Below, one piece after another: positions 61,515 to 64,000 of a stretch of DNA of 64,000 nucleotides. The notes under the pieces were generated by a model that saw only the letters and a list, made by a program, of their open reading frames with translations, was not told where the DNA came from and made no database searches. This DNA is from Acidobacteriota bacterium. Its GTDB lineage: Bacteria; Acidobacteriota; Terriglobia; Terriglobales; Acidobacteriaceae. Location: assembly GCA_018268895.1 (NCBI GenBank), contig JAFDVP010000001.1, positions 1,178,001 through 1,242,000 on the forward strand. Direction: 5' to 3'. The translations under genes were made by a program, and so were the position numbers. Numbering within the stretch: the first letter of the stretch is position 1; each line of letters opens with the position of its first letter.

Positions 61515-61517
61515 TCC

Positions 61518-62648
61518 CTAAGCCGTTACCCGGGCCTTCGCGCGCAGTGTCCGCTTCCTCACCGTAAGCCTCTCGATCCTCTCGGGCAGAACCTTATAAC
61601 CCGATCCCACGCTGGTCGGAACGACGATCTCGCCCTTCTTGCTGACCGTCACCTCAGGCTCAATGATGTCCTCTGCCCAGTACCGTGACGAGGCCGACAC
61701 ATCCCCCGGCAGCTTGAAATTTGGCAATGAAGAAAGCGCGATATTGTGCGCCCGTCCGATTCCCGTCTCCAGCATGCCACCGCACCACACCGGAATCCCC
61801 CGCTCTGCCGCTACATTGTGCACGGCAATCGCTTCACTGAAGCCGCCCACACGACCCACCTTGATGTTGATGATCCGGCACGAAGCCATGTCGATCGCCG
61901 CCAGCGCGTCGCGACGGTTCCTGATCGATTCATCCAGACAAATTGCCGTCTCGATCCTCTTCTGCAGCATCGAATGGAAGTAGAAGTCGTCGTACCACAG
62001 CGGCTGTTCCGCCATCAGCAGCTTGAACTCATCCCACGTCGCAATATGGTCGAAGTCCTTCATGCGGTATGCCGAGTTGGCATCGCAGCTCAGAAGAATA
62101 TCAGGCCAGCGCTTGCGCACCATCTCGAAGATGCTGTTGTCCCACCCCGGCTTGCACTTCAGCTTAATGCGCTGGTACCCCGCTTCCAGCTCGAGAGCAA
62201 TCTTGTCCATCAACTGCTCCGGCGTGGGCTGAATCCCAATCGAAACGCCGCAGTGGACCACCTTGCGTGTTCCACCCAGCAACTGTGCCAGCGGGACCTT
62301 CTCCATCTGCGACTCCAGGTCCCACACCGCGCTCTCCAGCGCAGCCTTCGCCATTCTGTGCCCGCGAACCTGCTTCAGCACATCCGGCACGCTGCCGCCA
62401 TTCTCCAGCTTCGCCTCAAGCAGCTTGGGAATCAGCTCCGTCTCCGTAATGATCCACGCCGTATCGATCATCTCGTCGCTGAAGTAAGGATGCTCGCCGG
62501 CGACGCACTCTCCCCAAGCCGTCAGCCCCTCGGCCTCAATCTCCACCAGCAGAATCCTACGGCCAGTCGTCAGCCCGAAGCTGGTCTCAAAGGGATAGGC
62601 CAGCGGCATATTAATCTCACGCATGTGGATAGCGTCAATCGTGATCAT
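61518..62648 (-). CDS. Enolase-superfamily o-succinylbenzoate synthase / N-succinylamino-acid racemase
   Basis: 376 residues. MenC/NSAR family: MREINMPLAYPFETSFG, RMAKAALESAVWDLE, QLLGGTRKVVHCGVSIGIQP, the KxK acid/base pair in RIKLKCKPGWD, metal ligands in LLSCDANSAY, MAEQPLWYDD and AICLDESIRN, the second lysine in IINIKVGRVGG, and GMLETGIGRAHNIAL. Members catalyse OSB synthesis for menaquinone, racemise N-succinyl amino acids, or both. The GNAT gene next upstream favours the racemase role; I would not choose menC without other menaquinone genes nearby. Confidence 0.88.
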   Translation of the reverse strand: MITIDAIHMREINMPLAYPFETSFGLTTGRRILLVEIEAEGLTAWGECVAGEHPYFSDEMIDTAWIITETELIPKLLEAKLENGGSVPDVLKQVRGHRMAKAALESAVWDLESQMEKVPLAQLLGGTRKVVHCGVSIGIQPTPEQLMDKIALELEAGYQRIKLKCKPGWDNSIFEMVRKRWPDILLSCDANSAYRMKDFDHIATWDEFKLLMAEQPLWYDDFYFHSMLQKRIETAICLDESIRNRRDALAAIDMASCRIINIKVGRVGGFSEAIAVHNVAAERGIPVWCGGMLETGIGRAHNIALSSLPNFKLPGDVSASSRYWAEDIIEPEVTVSKKGEIVVPTSVGSGYKVLPERIERLTVRKRTLRAKARVTA

Positions 62649-62699
62649 CTTCTTATCCTGTCTCCGAATTTGTTCCGTTCGCTTTGGTGTCAGGCCAGC

Positions 62700-63491
62700 C
62701 TACCGCTTTGCCTCATAGCTTCGGGTCTGTTCTTTTTCATCGTTCCATGGGGCCAGCAGAAAACTTCCGTTTCCCTCGGCATCGCGCTCGTACCCAACTA
62801 CGGCCAGCCCGCGTGCAAAGGCCGACTCCAGTGCCGCCCGATTTTCCAACTGCACCTGCTGCGCCTTCGCTCTCTGCTGAGGGTCCTGCTTCCACGCATA
62901 AATCGTATGCGGTACGATCACCCGTTCTGTCGCAGTTGGTACTCTGGCATCGCCTTTCAGCGTTTCAATCACTCGCGGAGATTTCAGCCACCACTCCGCA
63001 TACAGCCTATCTGTGGGAAGCCCCCCCTGCAAAGGCGACGACGACGGCCCATAAAAATCTGCCTTGTACCTCCGCGAGATTGCTCCCAGCTTTGCGATAT
63101 TCAGGTGCGCATTCTTGATCTCCAGGGGGTCATACGTCCACTCCATCAGATCGAAGCCGCGCGCAATCGCATCGTCGCGCTGCGCCAGCTTCAACCGGCG
63201 GCCCAGCCCCGCATTGCGGTACTCCGGCAACACGGCCAGCATGTGCGAGTGAATATAGGCATATCCGTTGCGATACCCGGGGAGCGCCATGGCAAATCCG
63301 ATGATTGTATCGCCGTCGAATGCTCCAAGAACCTGCCCGCCTATCCGCTGAGCCACCAGAAACACCCTTCGCGGAATAAGGTCGCCGTCGCTATAACCCC
63401 ACACCTCAAGCTGCAACACGACGCAGCGCTCAAACTGCTCCATCGTCGTCAGGGATTCAATCTGTATATTTTCGCCAGTCTTTGTGCTCAT
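62700..63491 (-). CDS. GNAT acetyl/succinyltransferase (COG3375-like)
   Basis: 263 residues. N-terminal GNAT domain: QFERCVVLQLEVWGYSDGDL, DTIIGFAMALPGYRNGYAYI, and the acyl-CoA P-loop in HMLAVLPEYRNAGLGRRLKL, then FDLMEWTYDPLEIKNAHLNI and GAISRRYKADFYG with a long C-terminal half. In Geobacillus a GNAT next to the N-succinylamino-acid racemase is a D-amino-acid N-succinyltransferase; the same pairing here (51 bp gap) suggests that role. Sixteen bp downstream of mazG in the same direction. Confidence 0.85.
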   Translation of the reverse strand: MSTKTGENIQIESLTTMEQFERCVVLQLEVWGYSDGDLIPRRVFLVAQRIGGQVLGAFDGDTIIGFAMALPGYRNGYAYIHSHMLAVLPEYRNAGLGRRLKLAQRDDAIARGFDLMEWTYDPLEIKNAHLNIAKLGAISRRYKADFYGPSSSPLQGGLPTDRLYAEWWLKSPRVIETLKGDARVPTATERVIVPHTIYAWKQDPQQRAKAQQVQLENRAALESAFARGLAVVGYERDAEGNGSFLLAPWNDEKEQTRSYEAKR

Positions 63492-63507
63492 CTTGTCTCT
63501 TCAGTCT

Positions 63508-64000
63508 TTATCGTTTTTCATTGCTCACATTCGGCGGATCGACCGCTTTTGCCTGCCGCCACAACTGCTCAAGCTCTTCAGCGGAGCAGGCCCTCAGCGC
63601 ATCCTGTCCCCCAGCCTCCCGCTCCATCTCACCAAACCGCTTACGAAATTTTGCATTGGTGGATCTCAGCGCCGACTCCGGATCGATCTTCAGATGCCGG
63701 GCCAGATTGACCGCAGTAAAGAGCAGGTCTCCCAATTCGCCTTCTACCACGCTCGCATCCGGCTTCTGCGCGGCAATCGCATCCTTCAGCTCCCCGATCT
63801 CCTCATCCAGCTTGTCAAAGAGTCCCGCAGCATCCGGCCAATCGAACCCGACTTTTGCCGCTCGTGAGCTCAGCTTTCCGGCCTCCATCATCGCCGGCAT
63901 CGATCGCGGAATATCTCCCAGCATCGAGCCCGAACCTGCGCCTGACGACGCCTTCTCTTCCCGTTTGATCTCTTCCCAATTCTTCAGCACTGTTGCTGAG
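63508..64000 (-). CDS. mazG: MazG nucleoside triphosphate pyrophosphohydrolase, C-terminal part
   Basis: The 3' 160-odd codons of a gene that continues past the right edge. The text NWEEIKREEKASS, IPRSMPAMMEAGKLSSRAAK, VGFDWPDAAGLFDKLDEEIG, ELKDAIAAQ and EGELGDLLFTAVNLARHLKI is the second MazG domain with its EExxD metal-binding pattern. MazG hydrolyses (d)NTPs, clearing aberrant nucleotides. A GTG at 63990 could pass for a start, but upstream codons (SAT before VLKNWEEIK) continue the family sequence, so the gene is truncated only by the window. Confidence 0.92.
   Translation of the reverse strand, partial: SATVLKNWEEIKREEKASSGAGSGSMLGDIPRSMPAMMEAGKLSSRAAKVGFDWPDAAGLFDKLDEEIGELKDAIAAQKPDASVVEGELGDLLFTAVNLARHLKIDPESALRSTNAKFRKRFGEMEREAGGQDALRACSAEELEQLWRQAKAVDPPNVSNEKR

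Noticed and set aside
61746-63710. A 654-codon plus-strand open frame antisense to the racemase and GNAT genes
   Set aside because: Arg/His/Pro/Leu-rich shadow of genuine minus-strand genes with clear family motifs; no SD or domain.
1-64000. CRISPR arrays, transposases, restriction or other defence systems
   Set aside because: No regularly spaced repeats, DDE/tyrosine recombinase motifs or nuclease operons were seen; the window is metabolic and housekeeping.

Overview
The window reads as the chromosome of a soil-type Acidobacteriota, most likely class Terriglobia (Granulicella/Terriglobus/Edaphobacter relatives). This is inferred from a 1093-residue carboxypeptidase-regulatory TonB-dependent-receptor-like protein, DUF1080 and YVTN/PQQ-like beta-propeller proteins, many ECF sigma/anti-sigma pairs, KduI/KduD uronate genes, and high-GC sequence with clear Shine-Dalgarno sites. 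It is ordinary chromosome: I see no phage, integrase, insertion sequence, CRISPR array or toxin-antitoxin pair. No stretch over 300 bp lacks a gene or RNA. The longest spacers are 7894-8172, 26328-26584, 60439-60629 and 35662-35844.

Region by region. 1-8.05 kb (minus): a seven-gene carbohydrate operon led by two secreted PQQ-like propellers, followed by a cupin, a TIM-barrel epimerase, a Gfo/Idh/MocA dehydrogenase, a DUF1080 3-keto-glycoside hydrolase and a DUF4432 sugar epimerase. A near-consensus promoter with an adjoining 14-bp perfect palindrome sits at its head. 8.2-11.2 kb (plus, divergent): di-haem cytochrome c peroxidase-like lipoprotein, cupredoxin and YVTN propeller. 11.2-15.9 kb: ECF sigma/anti-sigma, OmpR-type two-component system with a probable autoregulatory box, threonine aldolase. 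15.9-23.6 kb: HemW, DUF1223, ABC exporter, TonB-receptor-like protein. 23.6-28.4 kb: uronate/pectin catabolism (KDPG aldolase, KDG kinase, KduI, KduD, Gfo/Idh).

28.5-33.6 kb: a nickel-type transporter, a diketogulonate-reductase-family enzyme, and larE-larC-larB for the nickel-pincer nucleotide cofactor, with no larA in the window. 33.6-33.9 kb: two tRNA-Arg genes. 34-35.7 kb: SpoIIE phosphatase and a secreted protein. 35.8-40.3 kb: an iron-uptake operon (FTR1-DUF2318 fusion, two FtsX-type permeases, ATPase) resembling the Campylobacter p19 locus but without p19. 40.3-49.6 kb: housekeeping (NAD kinase, TlyA, sigma-K/RskA pair, DUF92, YdcF, TsaC, SpoU methyltransferase, RarA).

49.6-56.3 kb (minus): redoxin, DsbD/ScsB-like transporter, CoA-binding protein, DinB protein, prfB with its classical +1 programmed frameshift, lnt. 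56.3-64 kb: a tiny membrane protein, APC permease with a long soluble tail, bactofilin, methyltransferase, an enolase-superfamily racemase/OSB synthase with a COG3375-type GNAT, and the 3' part of mazG.

The most interesting items are the larA-less Lar/nickel locus, the p19-less FTR1-ABC locus, the PQQ/3-keto-sugar operon facing a cytochrome/cupredoxin operon, and several clean regulatory dyads. All family calls come from reading translated motifs; no database search was run.
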